Origin: Saccharopolyspora phatthalungensis
Lineage (GTDB): Bacteria; Actinomycetota; Actinomycetes; Mycobacteriales; Pseudonocardiaceae
Assembly (NCBI RefSeq): GCF_014203395.1
Contig: NZ_JACHIW010000001.1
Span: forward strand, 1,054,001 to 1,118,000
DNA length: 64,000 nt
Direction of reading: 5' to 3'
Made by a program: the position numbers and the translations under genes. The notes below the pieces were generated by a model. That model saw only the letters and a program-made list of their open reading frames with translations, searched no databases and had not been told where the DNA came from. Shown here one piece after another: positions 43,801-55,513 of the stretch; the stretch's first letter is position 1; each line of letters starts with the position of its first letter.

Positions 43801-44784
43801 TCAACCCATGTTCGAGGAGTGGCCGGGGAAGAGGTGGGCGTCCGGGTTGAGCTCCACGGCGATGTTGTTGACCGCCGTCGCTGCTTCGCCGAAGCCGGTG
43901 GCGATCAGCTTGACCTTGCCCGGGTAGGCCGCGACGTCCCCCGCCGCGTACACCCGTGGCCGGTTGGTCCGCATCGTGCTGTCCACCAGGATCGAGCGCT
44001 TCTCCAGCTCCAGGCCCCACTTCTCGATCGGCCCCAGGTCGGCGGTGAACCCGAGCGCCGCGACCACCGTCTGCGCGGGTAGCACCTGGCGCCGCTCGCC
44101 GCCGAGCGCGATCTCCACTTCGTGGACCCCGGTGTCGTCGCCGCGGATCTCGGCGACCTCGGCCGGGGTGATCAGCGGGACGCCCAGGTCCTCGACCTTG
44201 TGCACCAGCCCCGGATGCGCGCGGAACCGCGTGCGGCGATGCACCAGGGTGACGCTGCGGGCAACCGGGTGCAGCGCCAGCGCCCAGTCGAATGCGGAGT
44301 CACCACCGCCGACCACCACCACGTCGCGTCCACTGTGCACGGACAACTCCGGGATGAAGTGCACCACGCCACGACCGACCCAGTCACCGCCGACGGGCAG
44401 CGGCCGCGGGGTGAATTCGCCCATTCCTGCCGTGACCAGCACGGCGTCAGCCCGCACTACCTCATGCTCGCCGACATTGACGAGCAAAGAACCATCCACA
44501 TCGGACAGTCCAGTGGCCGGTCGGCCGAGCAGATAGACCGGGTCATACTGACCGGCCTGCTTCACCAGTGCGTCAACCAGATCCCGCCCGCGCACCTCGG
44601 GGAACCCGGCCACGTCGAAGATCATCTTCTCCGGGTACATCGCGGTCACCTGGCCGCCGGGCTCGGGTAGCGCGTCGACCACCGCCACCGACATGCCGCG
44701 GAACCCCGCGTAGTAGGCGGCAAACAAACCGGTCGGACCCGCGCCGACGATCAGCAGATCGACCTCATGCGACACCGCAGTCAT
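43801..44784 (-). CDS. FAD/NAD(P)-dependent reductase, ferredoxin-NADP reductase type 2 (TrxR-like)
   Basis: 327 residues. Two dinucleotide-binding motifs: LLIVGAGPTGLFAAYYAG for FAD near the N-terminus and VVVVGGGDSAFDWALAL for NAD(P)H. The PGGQVTAMYPEK segment, the lack of a CxxC redox pair and the C-terminal YAAGDVAAYPGKVKLIATGF put it in the YumC/ferredoxin-NADP reductase group rather than thioredoxin reductase. ATG 44784 is favoured over GTG 44793 because GAGG sits eight bases away. Divergent from the protease gene. Confidence 0.88.
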   Translation of the reverse strand: MTAVSHEVDLLIVGAGPTGLFAAYYAGFRGMSVAVVDALPEPGGQVTAMYPEKMIFDVAGFPEVRGRDLVDALVKQAGQYDPVYLLGRPATGLSDVDGSLLVNVGEHEVVRADAVLVTAGMGEFTPRPLPVGGDWVGRGVVHFIPELSVHSGRDVVVVGGGDSAFDWALALHPVARSVTLVHRRTRFRAHPGLVHKVEDLGVPLITPAEVAEIRGDDTGVHEVEIALGGERRQVLPAQTVVAALGFTADLGPIEKWGLELEKRSILVDSTMRTNRPRVYAAGDVAAYPGKVKLIATGFGEAATAVNNIAVELNPDAHLFPGHSSNMG

Positions 44785-44963
44785 GCCCGCCACCTCGTCG
44801 TTGACCGTGTGGACACACCCAGGCTAGCCGGATCAGCAGGCAATGTCCGCATTTTTGGCGCGTGCTGCGCCAGATCGCCGAATTCACCTTGGCAGTCGGC
44901 GGTACCCGCTCGACAACTTCCCACATAGGTTCACCCAAAGGTGATCATGTCGGGGAGGTACTC

Positions 44964-45740
44964 GTGAGAAGGACCTTGATGCTGCTCGGCAGTGCTGCGT
45001 CGCTGGCGCTGAGCATGGCGATGCTGCCCGCCACCGCGAACGCCGTGGATGACCCGGGCACGCTGATCCTGGGCGGGCACGACGCCACCGAGCGGTACGA
45101 CTGGATGGCGTCGCTGCAGCGAGGAGGCAACCACAGCTGCGGGGCCTCCCTGATCGACAAGAAGTGGGTGCTCACCGCAGCGCACTGCGTGCAGAACACC
45201 GCACCGGCCGACCTCGGCCTCCGGATCGGCAGCCCGAACCACACCACCGGCGGCACCGAGGTAGGCGTGTCCAAGATCGTGGTACACCCGGACTACGCAA
45301 CCAAGAACCCCAACGGTGACCTCGCGCTGCTGAAGCTCGACCGCGCCGTGTCGCAGAAGCCCGTCAAGATCGCCAACGACTCCGGCGCGACCAACACCCC
45401 GTCGCGGATCATCGGCTGGGGCCTGACCTGCCCGACCCGCGGCTGCGGCGAGCCGCCCGCGCAGCTGCAGGAACTGGACACCCGCGTGGTCGCCGACGGC
45501 CAGTGCTCGCTGAGCCAGATCGACGGACCGACCGAGATCTGCACCGGGAGCGACAAGCCGCTTGCCAACGCCTGCTTCGGCGACTCCGGCGGTCCGCAGC
45601 TGGAGGGCGAGCCCGGCGACTGGAAGCTAACCGGCATCACCAGCCGCCTCGGCAGCCTGGTCCCGATTTGCGGCATGGCCCCGTCGGTCTACACCGACGC
45701 AACGGCCTACAAGGCCTGGATCAAGTCCACCATCAGCTGA
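44964..45740 (+). CDS. Secreted trypsin-like serine protease (S1A)
   Basis: 258 residues. Signal peptide RRTLMLLGSAASLALSMAML with cleavage after ANA; mature start after ILGG-type sequence (LILGGHDATERYDW). Catalytic triad: His in TAAHCV, Asp in NGDLALLKL and Ser in GDSGGPQL. Six cysteines suit disulfides. Extracellular protease of the Streptomyces trypsin type. GTG 44964 follows GGGAGG. A TCACC-CAAA-GGTGA palindrome lies ~30 bases upstream and may be an operator. Confidence 0.95.
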   Translation: MRRTLMLLGSAASLALSMAMLPATANAVDDPGTLILGGHDATERYDWMASLQRGGNHSCGASLIDKKWVLTAAHCVQNTAPADLGLRIGSPNHTTGGTEVGVSKIVVHPDYATKNPNGDLALLKLDRAVSQKPVKIANDSGATNTPSRIIGWGLTCPTRGCGEPPAQLQELDTRVVADGQCSLSQIDGPTEICTGSDKPLANACFGDSGGPQLEGEPGDWKLTGITSRLGSLVPICGMAPSVYTDATAYKAWIKSTIS

Positions 45741-45889
45741 TCCGTTCGTCGTCATCCCCGGCCCAGGTGCGAGATCGGGCACCTTCATCGGTCCAGTGAG
45801 GACATTTCGCGTGCGCCGGACCACAGCTGGACCGGCGGGTGGGGCGGCCCACGCTGACCCCGGGTGCCTTCCGGCGGGACACTTTCGGC

Positions 45890-47284
<1,395 letters not shown>

Positions 47285-47290
47285 CACCTG

Positions 47291-47313
47291 TCGATTTCCA
47301 TCACTGGAATCGA
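47291..47313 (+). terminator. Hairpin after fumC, related to the GGCGATTTC palindromes
   Basis: TCGATTTCCA (47291-47300) pairs with TGGAATCGA (47305-47313), one bulge and a four-base loop, seven bases beyond the fumC stop. The arms resemble the dispersed palindrome core. Confidence 0.55.
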
Positions 47314-47325
47314 CGGATGGCCCGG

Positions 47326-47359
47326 GCGAGAAGCACCATGAGCGCATGGTGCTTCTCGC
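47326..47359. promoter_or_regulatory. Perfect 15-bp inverted repeat over the ligase start codon
   Basis: GCGAGAAGCACCATG (47326-47340), four-base loop, CATGGTGCTTCTCGC (47345-47359). The ATG of the ligase is inside the second arm. In RNA this would bury the start codon; as DNA it could be an operator or cruciform. Confidence 0.75.
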
Positions 47360-48860
47360 GGATGTGGTGGCGACCTCGGCAGAGGTCACGGCGACTCGTT
47401 CTCGCAAGGCCAAGACCGCTGCGATCGCCGGGCTGCTCGGGCGGCTCGACCCCGGCGAGGTCCGCCCGGCGACGGCGCTGCTGGCCGGCGAACTGCCCGG
47501 CGGCCGGGCCGGGGTGGGCTGGTCGACGCTGGCCGCGCTGGACGTCGAACCGGCGCCCGAGCCCGTGCTGACGATCACCGAGGTCGACTCGGCGATCGAC
47601 GCGGTCCGGCTGATCAAGGGCTCCGGCTCGGGCCAGCGCCGGGCCGCGGCACTGACCGGGCTGCTCGGCAAAGCGACCCCGGACGAGCAGCGATTCCTGG
47701 TGCGCCTGTTCGGCGGCGAACTCCGCCAGGGCGCCCTGGAAGGCGTGATGGTCGAAGCCATCGCGGCAGCCGCAGAAGTGCCGACCGAGGCGGTGCGGCG
47801 GGCGTTCATGCTCTCCGGCCGGTTGCCCGCGACCGCCGAGGCCGCCTTGTGCGGCGGCGAACCGGCGCTCGCCGAGTTCCGCCTGGAGATCGGACGCCCC
47901 GTCCGGCCGATGCTGGCATCGCCCGCCGAGACCCTGGACGGCGCGTTGGACGAGCTCGGCGACGTCAGCGTCGAGTACAAATTGGACGGTGCCCGGATCC
48001 AGGTGCACCGCAACGGCGACGACGTGCACATCTACACCCGGACGCTGCGCGAGATCACCCGCAACGTGCCGGAACTCGTTGACCTGGCGCGCGGCCTGAG
48101 CTGCCGGGCAGTGGTGCTCGACGGCGAGACGCTCGCACTCGACGACTCGGGCCGGCCCCGGCCGTTCCAGGAGACCATGGGCCGGTTCGGTGCCCAGAAC
48201 TCACGAGATCTCCTGCTGCACCCATATTTCTTCGACTGCCTGCACCTCGACGGCGATGACCTGCTCGACCTGCCGCTGCGGCAACGCCTCGACGCGTTGG
48301 AAAAGGTCGCGCCGCAACACCGGATCCCGGCGATCCTGTCGCCATCCGCGGACCGCGCCTCCGCGCTATTCGACGAAGCACTGGACGCCGGGCACGAGGG
48401 CGTCATGGTCAAGGCCCTGGACTCGGGTTACGCGGCGGGGCGACGCGGCCGGTCCTGGCGGAAGGTCAAGCCAGAGCACACCCTCGACCTGATCGTGCTC
48501 GCCGCCGAGTGGGGGCACGGACGGCGCCGGGGCTACCTGTCGAACCTGCACCTGGGCGCGCGGGACCCCGACGGCGGCCCGCCGATCATGGTCGGCAAGA
48601 CGTTCAAGGGCCTCACCGACGAACTGCTGGCGTGGCAGACCGCGCAATTCCAGCGGCGGGAGACCCACCGCGACGACTGGACGGTCCACGTCGTTCCCGA
48701 GCTCATCGTGGAGATCGAACTCGACGGCGTGCAGGCCAGTCCCCGCTACGCCGGCGGCGTCGCACTGCGCTTCGCCCGCGTACTGCGCTACCGGCCCGAC
48801 AAGGACGCCGCCTCGGCCGACAGCATCGAGGCGGTTCGCGCCATGCTTCCGGGCGGGTGA
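47346..48860 (+). CDS. ATP-dependent DNA ligase (LigB type)
   Basis: 504 residues. N-terminal DNA-binding domain (~1-190), then the adenylation domain with nucleotidyl Lys212 in EYKLDGARIQVHR, DGETLALD, YFFDCLHLDG, EGVMVKALDSGY and SWRKVKPE, and an OB-fold ending with motif VIEI-like VEIELDGVQAS. Seals nicks using ATP, an accessory to the NAD-dependent ligase. Same architecture as mycobacterial LigB. The start codon is within a perfect hairpin and no Shine-Dalgarno is visible, so translation is probably restrained or leaderless. Confidence 0.94.
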   Translation: MVLLADVVATSAEVTATRSRKAKTAAIAGLLGRLDPGEVRPATALLAGELPGGRAGVGWSTLAALDVEPAPEPVLTITEVDSAIDAVRLIKGSGSGQRRAAALTGLLGKATPDEQRFLVRLFGGELRQGALEGVMVEAIAAAAEVPTEAVRRAFMLSGRLPATAEAALCGGEPALAEFRLEIGRPVRPMLASPAETLDGALDELGDVSVEYKLDGARIQVHRNGDDVHIYTRTLREITRNVPELVDLARGLSCRAVVLDGETLALDDSGRPRPFQETMGRFGAQNSRDLLLHPYFFDCLHLDGDDLLDLPLRQRLDALEKVAPQHRIPAILSPSADRASALFDEALDAGHEGVMVKALDSGYAAGRRGRSWRKVKPEHTLDLIVLAAEWGHGRRRGYLSNLHLGARDPDGGPPIMVGKTFKGLTDELLAWQTAQFQRRETHRDDWTVHVVPELIVEIELDGVQASPRYAGGVALRFARVLRYRPDKDAASADSIEAVRAMLPGG

Positions 48861-48872
48861 GATCCTGAGGGC

Positions 48873-49292
48873 ATGAGCAGCAACGACTTCGACGCGATCG
48901 GTTCGATCAACATCGGGCCGGGCACCATCGATCCGCGCGAATTCCAGGCCGACGCGGATGCGGTCGAGCTGGACTACTACATCGCGGTCCTGGTCCTGGA
49001 GGCCACTTCGGACGCCGCGAACCACAAGCCGTGGTACGAGGAGTCCTTCGTGCTGCTCAAAGCGGAGTCCGAAGAAGAGGCGACGGAAAAGGCCGCCGAG
49101 CACGGCAAGCAGCAGGAAACCAGCTACCAGAACGAGAACCACGAACTGATCACCTGGAAACTGAAGAAGATCATCGAGGTGAAACCCGTCGAAGACGCGA
49201 CCTTCGACGACGGCACGGAACTCTACAGCCGCTTCTTCCGCAACTACGAGGCATACAGCGGTTTCGAACCCTTGACGGAGGAAGACCTCTGA
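48873..49292 (+). CDS. DUF4288 protein
   Basis: 139 residues, strongly acidic. The DUF4288 core is WYEESFVLLKAESEEEATEK with following ITWKLKKIIEVKPV. Intracellular, role unknown. ATG 48873 is 12 bases after the ligase stop, so it is probably co-transcribed. Confidence 0.8.
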   Translation: MSSNDFDAIGSINIGPGTIDPREFQADADAVELDYYIAVLVLEATSDAANHKPWYEESFVLLKAESEEEATEKAAEHGKQQETSYQNENHELITWKLKKIIEVKPVEDATFDDGTELYSRFFRNYEAYSGFEPLTEEDL

Positions 49293-49423
49293 TCCGCGGC
49301 AGCGCGCAACCCACCGCGCCGCCCCGGGTCGCCCTGGGGCCACGACTAGCAGCGCCGGATTCGTGATCACTACCGTGTGCATCGATTTGATCTCGAACTG
49401 TAGTTCTCGCTTCACTACGGTTC

Positions 49424-49686
49424 GTGTTCGTCCACGCCTACGTCGATGAGTCCTACGACCTGACCATCGGCAGCTACATCCTCACGGCCAGCATCGTCGA
49501 CCTCACCGACGCCGAGGAAATCCGCTGCACGCTCCGGGAGCTTCACGCCGGCCACGGCAAACTTCACTCTTGTTGTGGCTAGCCGACATCGCGTGCGGCT
49601 CCGCGCTCCAGGCGCAGCGAGGAGATCTCGGCTTCCTCGAGCAGCTCGGAGATACCGCACATCTACTAACGATCGACGTGAACTAG
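49424..49686 (+). pseudogene. Remnant of a DUF3800-like gene
   Basis: The first frame reads VFVHAYVDESYDLTIGSYIL...LRELHAGHGKLHS and stops at 49582. The natural C-terminal phrase LLWLADIACGSALQAQRGD then resumes in another frame from 49570 and stops at 49686. Proteins of this kind are ~200 residues in related actinobacteria, so the middle is deleted and the frame broken. 49293-49423 shows nothing. Confidence 0.6.
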
Positions 49687-49703
49687 TCCCAGAAACGCAG
49701 AGG

Positions 49704-49756
49704 CCGGGGTCCGGCAATAAAGCGGGTACACGTGATCTTGTACGCATGGACCCCGG
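49704..49756. other. Composite hairpin upstream of guaB1
   Basis: CCGGGGTCC (49704-49712) pairs with GGACCCCGG (49748-49756). Within it GTACA and TGTAC form an inner stem around CGTGATCT. It lies between the pseudogene and guaB1 and could be a terminator or a 5' leader structure. Confidence 0.45.
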
Positions 49757-49835
49757 ACCCGAGATCGCTGCGATCCGGTCGGGTCGTCGGGTTGCGGACA
49801 GGCGACTGGGGGCACCGGACCCCGTAGGGTGGTGA

Positions 49836-51278
<1,443 letters not shown>

Positions 51279-51294
51279 GCTGAGTTTCCCCGGT

Positions 51295-51336
51295 GACGGG
51301 CATCTTCGGGCGACTTGCGGCTCGAAGATGCCCGTC
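51295..51336. terminator. Bidirectional terminator between guaB1 and phoH2
   Basis: Perfect 14-bp stem GACGGGCATCTTCG (51295-51308) with CGAAGATGCCCGTC (51323-51336), 14-base loop, 16 bases after guaB1 and 10 before the phoH2 stop. Confidence 0.88.
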
Positions 51337-51346
51337 GCGCGGCTGG

Positions 51347-52723
51347 CTACGGGGTGAACTCGCCTTCAAGCATTTCCGTCACGAGGGCCGCGATCGGGGA
51401 ACGCTCGGAGCGGGTGAGGGTGACGTGGGCGAACAAGGGGTGACCCTTGAGCTTCTCGATCACCGCCGCCACCCCGTCGTGACGGCCCACCCGCAGGTTG
51501 TCGCGCTGGGCGACGTCGTGGGTGAGGACCACCCGCGAATTCGCTCCGAGCCTGGACAGCACGGTGAGCAGCACGTTGCGCTCCAGCGACTGCGCCTCGT
51601 CGACGATGACGAACGAGTCGTGCAGCGACCGGCCCCGGATGTGGGTGAGCGGCAGGACCTCCAGCATCCCGCGGTCCATCACCTCATCCAGCACGTTCTC
51701 GCTGGCCAGCGCGCCAAGGGTGTCGAACACCGCTTGCGCCCACGGCGCCATCTTCTCGTTCTCGGTCCCGGGCAGGTAGCCGAGCTCCTGGCCGCCGACG
51801 GCGTACACCGGCCGGAACACCACGACCTTGCGGTGTTGCTGCCGCTCCAGCACCGACTCCAGGCCCGCGCACAGCGCGAGCGCGGACTTGCCCGTACCGG
51901 CCCGGCCGCCCAGCGACACGATCCCGACCTCGGGATCGAGCAGCAGCTCCAGCGCGATCCGCTGCTCGGCGGACCGGCCGTGCAGGCCGAATGCCTCCCG
52001 GTCGCCGCGCACCAACCGGACCTGCTTATCCGCGTTCACCCGGCCCAGCGCGCTCTGTGAGCCGGACAGCAGCCGAACCCCGGTGTTCGGCGGCAGCTCC
52101 CGCGCCTCGTCGAGGTCGGCGACCCCGTCCTTGAACAGGACGTCGACCGACTCCGACGACACATCGATGTCGGCCATGCCGGTCCAGCCCGACGACACCA
52201 CGTCCTGCGCGCGGTACTCCTCGGCGTCCAGGGCCACCGCCGCGGCCTTGACCCGCAGCGGCATGTCCTTGCTGACCAGCGTGACCCGGTGCCCATCGGC
52301 GGCCAGGTTCAGCGAGCAGGCCAGGATTCGGGCGTCGTTGGAGTCCGTGCGGAACCCCGGCGGCAACACGTGCGGATCGGAGTGGTTCAACTCGACGTGC
52401 AGGCTGCCTCCCGATGCGCCGACCGGAACCGGTTGATCCAGCCGTCCGTGCCGGATCCGCAGGTCATCGAGGACGCGAAGGGTTTCTCTGGCGAACCAGC
52501 CGAGTTCGGGGTGGTGGCGCTTGCCTTCCAATTCACTGATGACCACCACCGGAAGAACCACGTTGTGCTCGGCGAAGCGGGATATGGCCCACGGATCGGA
52601 CAGCAACACCGAGGTGTCCAGGACATAGGTGCGGATCTCGGTGTCACTGGTTTGCACGGTGCTCGCGGACTCGCCGCTACCGGCTGGGGTCTCCGCTTGG
52701 GGCTGGGAACGTCGTGCGGTCAC
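51347..52723 (-). CDS. phoH2: PhoH2: PIN-domain RNase fused to PhoH ATPase
   Basis: 458 residues. N-terminal PIN domain ([39 protein letters not shown]) with the acidic metal-binding residues, and a C-terminal PhoH ATPase with Walker [13 protein letters not shown] near 270 and Walker [11 protein letters not shown]. PhoH2 proteins are RNA helicase/RNases. In mycobacteria phoH2 is preceded by an overlapping antitoxin gene (phoAT); no convincing antitoxin frame is seen here. GTG 52723 follows GGGAG. The 472-base leader region upstream is unusually long. Confidence 0.92.
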   Translation of the reverse strand: MTARRSQPQAETPAGSGESASTVQTSDTEIRTYVLDTSVLLSDPWAISRFAEHNVVLPVVVISELEGKRHHPELGWFARETLRVLDDLRIRHGRLDQPVPVGASGGSLHVELNHSDPHVLPPGFRTDSNDARILACSLNLAADGHRVTLVSKDMPLRVKAAAVALDAEEYRAQDVVSSGWTGMADIDVSSESVDVLFKDGVADLDEARELPPNTGVRLLSGSQSALGRVNADKQVRLVRGDREAFGLHGRSAEQRIALELLLDPEVGIVSLGGRAGTGKSALALCAGLESVLERQQHRKVVVFRPVYAVGGQELGYLPGTENEKMAPWAQAVFDTLGALASENVLDEVMDRGMLEVLPLTHIRGRSLHDSFVIVDEAQSLERNVLLTVLSRLGANSRVVLTHDVAQRDNLRVGRHDGVAAVIEKLKGHPLFAHVTLTRSERSPIAALVTEMLEGEFTP

Positions 52724-53195
52724 GGCTACTCCCTCGCGGGCGTGGCATGCACACCCGCTCGTCGGCGGGCCGGGCCTGCCCCCGTCGCGCCCCGGCCGGA
52801 CCGGTCGTCCGCCGTGGCCGCAGGGGCCGGGCACCGGCCCTTCGCGACCAAGGTGGACGTAGTAACCGTCCGCTCCAGCCAACAGCCACGATCAGGGCCT
52901 CCCGGACGGGCCGCGTACGGACTTGCAAGGAGAACGGCCCGTCACCAGCGCACGCTACCGGCGTGATCGCGTCTCGGCAGGCAGCCACACAGGTGATTCG
53001 CCAATTCGTCGATATCTCTTCATGTGCCTCGGAATCCGTGCAGGTCACGGTCTTGCCGACGGCGCCGTACGGATGCGGCGCGCGCACCGGCAGCAGGTCA
53101 GGACGGCTCCGGCGGCCGGTTCGGCGGGCCGCTCGCCCCGGCACGCCTGGTGACCAGAATTGCTCCGTACGGGTGAACCTTGTCGGGTGAACAGC
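52724..53195. other. Long leader region upstream of phoH2
   Basis: 472 bases without a convincing gene. It carries a perfect 8-bp stem GACGGGCC / GGCCCGTC around 52911-52949 and GC-rich palindromic stretches near 52790-52845. Open frames here lack recognisable domains and start signals. A GTGAACCTTGTCGGGTGAAC direct repeat lies at ~53172-53191, by the end of the DUF885 gene. Confidence 0.45.
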
Positions 53196-54410
53196 TCAGA
53201 CGCGGGCCGCGAGCTCGGCCCGCAGGACATCCGGCACCAGCGGCTCGTCAAGCAGTCTGCGATAGCGATCGGCGCTCGAAGTGCCGACCGGCCGGTTCTC
53301 CAACCATTGCCGCAGCAGCCGATAACCCTCGACGTAAGTGGTGGTGTAGGCGCGCCAGAGCGGATCGCGCATGAACCGCACCAGGTGCTGGGCCCGCCGA
53401 TCCGACATCAGCAACCAGCGCTGCAGGTGGGCGGTAACCTCGGCGTCGTCCGCGCCATCGTCGTGCAGCATCAGCAACGCGTCCTGGCGGACCGTCAGGA
53501 GCCGGTTCATCGCGCTTTCCACCCGCTCCGCCAGCTCGCCTTCCATCCAGATGCCCAGGTCCGCGAAGATCTCCGCCGCCCACGGACCCCAGCCCGGCCC
53601 CACCACGGCCTGCAACCCCAGGTCGGCGAGGCCCTCGGCCATCAGGCACTGCGGCGTGTTGATGAGGAAGATCGTGTGCTCGGCCTGGGCGTCCCGGATC
53701 GCCAGGCCGGCCTCCTTGCGGCAGTGCTCGGTGTGGTGGCCCGGGTAGGACTCGTGCGCGACGAGTTGCGGCAGGTTCGCGGCCCGGTGCCCGACGTCGG
53801 CGTTGACCGCCACCCGTGACCGGAAGTCGCCGAGGTAGTGGTTGAAACCGCTCCACGGCTTGTCGGTCACGACCTGGTAGTCGACGGCCTCCTGGACCGG
53901 CAGGCCGAACCGGTCGCGCACGCGTTCCCGCAGCGCGCCCGAAAGCGCCTGGACGCAGACCTTGAGCCGCGCCGCCGGGACCTGGTCTCGACCACGGATG
54001 GCGGCCAGCCGCGTGTCCAGCGGTCCTCGGCCGGGCAGCACCTCGGCCAGCTCGCGGTGTGCCTCCCGGTACGCGTCCGGCTCCCCGGGCACCGGCGTGA
54101 CCTGGAAGTACGCCTCCACCTCGGCGGGGAAGGGCAACCGCTCGCCGGCCAGTTTGCGTCCGGAGCACTCCAGCGCGGTCAACTGCGCGGCGAGGAACCG
54201 GCGGCGCGGCGCGGCCAGTCCGGAGTCCGGCAACTCGGCGCGCAGTCGCCGCGCGTCGGCGACCAACCGCGCCGGATCGGGCCGGGCCTCGTCGTTAACC
54301 CGCCGCCGCAGCGACGGGTCGCCGGTATAGGAATCCACGAATCCCTGGACGAGCCGGTCGAATCTGAGCCCGAGGAGCAGGTATTCGGCCACCAGCGCTT
54401 CGGAGTCCAT
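53196..54410 (-). CDS. DUF885 protein, putative zinc metallopeptidase-like
   Basis: 404 residues. DUF885 domain with HESYPGHHTEHCRKEAG near 218-234, an HExxxxHH-type metal motif, and VNADVGHRAANLPQLVAHE before it. No signal peptide, so cytoplasmic. Many members are ~550 residues; this is a shorter actinobacterial type. Peptidase activity is inferred from the motif. ATG 54410 begins MDSEALVAEYLLLGLRFDRL. Confidence 0.85.
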   Translation of the reverse strand: MDSEALVAEYLLLGLRFDRLVQGFVDSYTGDPSLRRRVNDEARPDPARLVADARRLRAELPDSGLAAPRRRFLAAQLTALECSGRKLAGERLPFPAEVEAYFQVTPVPGEPDAYREAHRELAEVLPGRGPLDTRLAAIRGRDQVPAARLKVCVQALSGALRERVRDRFGLPVQEAVDYQVVTDKPWSGFNHYLGDFRSRVAVNADVGHRAANLPQLVAHESYPGHHTEHCRKEAGLAIRDAQAEHTIFLINTPQCLMAEGLADLGLQAVVGPGWGPWAAEIFADLGIWMEGELAERVESAMNRLLTVRQDALLMLHDDGADDAEVTAHLQRWLLMSDRRAQHLVRFMRDPLWRAYTTTYVEGYRLLRQWLENRPVGTSSADRYRRLLDEPLVPDVLRAELAARV

Positions 54411-54524
54411 ATCAGGACACTACGCCGGGCGGTCGCCGGGGCGGACAACCGGTCCCGTTTCCGAACCCGGGAAACATGCGCATTTTGCCGCCGCAACAAA
54501 AGGCCGACGAAACCGACGAAGAAA

Positions 54525-54545
54525 TCACACGATGGTGTTAACGAG
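54525..54545 (+). promoter_or_regulatory. Conserved promoter element before chaplin-like gene 1
   Basis: TCACAC, G, then ATGGTGTTAACGAG. The same element with a single change (G to A) lies at 55070-55090, 132-152 bases before the second copy; here it is 125-145 bases upstream. Probably a -35/-10 region or activator site for both genes. Confidence 0.6.
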
Positions 54546-54669
54546 GTGTTGTTTTTTCGGTTTAGCTAGATATCTTTCACGCCGGGTGCTTCCCCTCCGG
54601 CTGACTTTGGGGTGCGCAGCCGGGGAAACAGCGCACTCTCTCCATCCCATCCAACAAGGAGCAACCGAA

Positions 54670-54918
54670 GTGCTTAAGAAGGCAGCGATTGTCGCCGGTG
54701 CCGCCGCAGGCCTGCTGGCCCTGGCCCCCGTCGCCAACGCCGACAGCGCCGACAACGACGGCATCAACATCGCGAACGACAACAACATCAGCGCTGCGCC
54801 AATTCAGGCCTGCGGCAACAACGTCGCCGTGCTGGGCGCCGTCGTGCCGATCCTGTCCCCGCAGGTCAACAAGTGCGTCAACGCGCCGATCGTCGACCAC
54901 CCCAAGGCCGGGTACTGA
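54670..54918 (+). CDS. Chaplin-like secreted surface peptide 1
   Basis: 82 residues. Signal peptide LKKAAIVAGAAAGLLALAPV ending ANA at residue 24, and a mature ~58-residue peptide. The mature part is hydrophobic, with two cysteines 20 residues apart in ACGNNVAVLGAVV...KCVNAP, like the chaplin pattern C-GN-V-V-G...C-N. Chaplins assemble into amyloid fibres that coat aerial hyphae and spores. GTG 54670 follows AAGGAG. Terminator hairpin 42 bases after the stop. The second copy follows at once, so this is a tandem duplication. Confidence 0.8.
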   Translation: MLKKAAIVAGAAAGLLALAPVANADSADNDGINIANDNNISAAPIQACGNNVAVLGAVVPILSPQVNKCVNAPIVDHPKAGY

Positions 54919-54960
54919 TCGAGGCGAATCGCCTGGATCCGATAAGCGGATTCAGGTGGC

Positions 54961-54996
54961 AAAAAGGGCGTCGGGCCAGTCTCGACGCTCCTTTTT
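54961..54996 (+). terminator. Terminator of chaplin-like gene 1
   Basis: AAAAAGGGCGTCG (54961-54973) pairs with CGACGCTCCTTTTT (54983-54996), one mismatch, nine-base loop and a T run. A standard strong terminator. Confidence 0.85.
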
Positions 54997-55069
54997 GCGT
55001 GCAACGACCCACCGAAAAACCATCTCGCCGCCCAATTCGCGCGACTACCAGCGAATACGAGATTCTTGT

Positions 55070-55090
55070 TCACACAATGGTGTTAACGAG
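55070..55090 (+). promoter_or_regulatory. Conserved promoter element before chaplin-like gene 2
   Basis: TCACAC, A, then ATGGTGTTAACGAG: the near-identical copy of the element at 54525-54545. The flanking DNA has diverged, so the element is under selection. Confidence 0.6.
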
Positions 55091-55221
55091 TTTGGGTATC
55101 CGGCACGTCGCCGGTAGTTTGCAGCCGGTACACACCAGACTCGATGACCACCTCGCGGTCTTTTCGAAGTCCGCTCGGTGTGAACTCCGAATCCCGCGGT
55201 AATCAGAGGAGAGTGACCCAA

Positions 55222-55464
55222 GTGCTGAAGAAGGCAGCGATCGTCGCCGGTGCCGCCGCCGGACTGCTGGCCCTGGCCCCCGTCGCCAACGCCGACAGCG
55301 CCGACAACGACGGCATCAACATCCTGAACGACAACAACATCAGCGCTGTGCCGATTCAGGCATGCGGCAACAACATCGCCGTGGCCGGCGCCGTCGTGCC
55401 GATCGCGTCTCCGCAGCTGAACCAGTGCGTCAACGCGCCGATCATCGACCACCCCAAGGGCTGA
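55222..55464 (+). CDS. Chaplin-like secreted surface peptide 2
   Basis: 80 residues, a paralogue of the peptide at 54.7 kb: identical signal peptide and DSADNDGINI, with changes at a few mature positions (Ile/Val/Ala exchanges, Gln for Lys before the second Cys). Both cysteines are conserved. GTG 55222 sits at the same distance from GAGGAG as in copy 1; an in-frame GTG at 55213 overlaps that site and is less likely. Has its own promoter element and terminator, so the two genes are separate units. Confidence 0.8.
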   Translation: MLKKAAIVAGAAAGLLALAPVANADSADNDGINILNDNNISAVPIQACGNNIAVAGAVVPIASPQLNQCVNAPIIDHPKG

Positions 55465-55480
55465 TCGCCTCGTCGCACCG

Positions 55481-55511
55481 GAAAGGCCAGGTCCCAGCGA
55501 CCTGGCCTTTC
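55481..55511. terminator. Terminator of chaplin-like gene 2
   Basis: Perfect 13-bp stem GAAAGGCCAGGTC (55481-55493) with GACCTGGCCTTTC (55499-55511), five-base loop; works between convergent genes. Confidence 0.88.
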
Positions 55512-55513
55512 TG

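Noticed and set aside
52677..53144. Possible phoAT-like antitoxin upstream of phoH2
   Set aside because: The frame overlaps phoH2, is Arg/Pro-rich and shows no antitoxin features or ribosome-binding site.
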